DNA of 6,301 nucleotides, from the NCBI GenBank assembly GCA_002713825.1, contig PAUU01000011.1, forward strand, positions 37,178 to 43,478. Direction: 5' to 3'. The notes below the pieces were generated by a model. It worked only from the letters and a program-made list of their open reading frames with translations, ran no database searches and was not told the DNA's origin. The translations under genes and the position numbers were made by a program. Shown one piece after another: positions 6,032-6,301 of the stretch (its first letter is position 1; the number at the start of each line of letters is the position of its first letter). Origin of the DNA: Acidiferrobacteraceae bacterium. GTDB taxonomy: Bacteria; Pseudomonadota; Gammaproteobacteria; Arenicellales; UBA868.

Positions 6032-6301
6032 TCAGTATCGACCGCCGCCGCCCCCATGGCGAGGCCTTTCTTCGCGAGGCCGCGCTTCGTTAACCCGAAG
6101 CGCCCGACCGCTCACTTCGCGTCCATTGAGTTCGTCGATCGCTTTGTTTGCGGCATCATTGCTTGACATCTCAACAAAGCCGAATCCCTTCGACTGGTTG
6201 GTCTCGCGATCGATAATCAGTTTGGCACTGCTGACATCACCGAACTCGGCGAAAAGTGCACGGAGGTCTTCCTCGGTAATGCCGTAGGAAAGATTGCCAA
6301 C
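6032..6301 (-). CDS. RRM-domain RNA-binding protein, 5' end beyond window
   Basis: The minus strand from the window edge reads an open frame of 89 codons plus TGA (6032-6034). It starts inside the protein at VGNLSY, so only a few N-terminal residues are likely missing. It is a single RNA recognition motif: RNP2 is VGNLSY (visible residues 1-6), RNP1 is KGFGFVEM (38-45) with the two RNA-stacking phenylalanines, and LFAEFGDV, AIDELNG and LRVNEARP complete the fold. A short tail with a run of five glycines (HGGGGGRY) ends it. Such small proteins are single-stranded RNA binders, in several bacteria linked to cold response; that role is not shown here. It is convergent with the His-rich gene and unrelated to the cyanate genes. 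Confidence 0.93.
   Translation of the reverse strand, partial: VGNLSYGITEEDLRALFAEFGDVSSAKLIIDRETNQSKGFGFVEMSSNDAANKAIDELNGREVSGRALRVNEARPREERPRHGGGGGRY

Noticed and set aside
5967..6287. Plus-strand open frames over the RRM region
   Set aside because: They begin in the terminator stem and are shadows of the minus-strand RRM gene, which has clear RNP motifs.

Overview
The window reads as chromosomal DNA from a proteobacterium, most likely a gammaproteobacterium. The basis is family resemblance only: a cyanase and a CynR regulator close to the E. coli type, a NitT/TauT-type ABC transporter, and a small glycine-tailed RRM protein of the kind common in marine and environmental gammaproteobacteria. 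No species can be named. Coding DNA has moderate GC; the 2529-2895 intergenic region is strikingly AT-rich.

Layout. Positions 1-133 are non-coding leader. At 134-574 (+) lies cynS (cyanase). At 596-1556 (+) lies the wreck of a ClC-family anion channel, with an in-frame stop, reading-frame changes and a missing selectivity-filter segment. At 1590-2528 (-) lies cynR, a LysR-type regulator convergent with the ClC remnant. Positions 2529-2895 form a divergent control region full of inverted and direct repeats, including a perfect 8+1+8 palindrome that fits the LysR T-N11-A rule. At 2896-5345 (+) lies an ABC-importer operon of one ATPase and two paralogous permeases, with no substrate-binding protein in the window. 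At 5400-5918 (+) is a histidine-rich, probably metal-binding protein whose apparent signal peptide is broken by a TAA. At 6032-6301 (-) is the 3' part of an RRM RNA-binding protein, running off the window end and followed by a clear intrinsic terminator.

How it may work together. CynR would sense cyanate and control cynS and/or the divergent ABC operon. The importer is of the family that carries nitrate, cyanate, taurine and alkanesulfonates, so it is a reasonable candidate for cyanate uptake, with cyanase turning imported cyanate plus bicarbonate into ammonia and CO2. The substrate is inferred from gene neighbourhood alone. The ClC remnant just after cynS suggests an earlier anion-channel component that is now lost, although sequencing error has not been excluded for this gene or for the His-rich gene.
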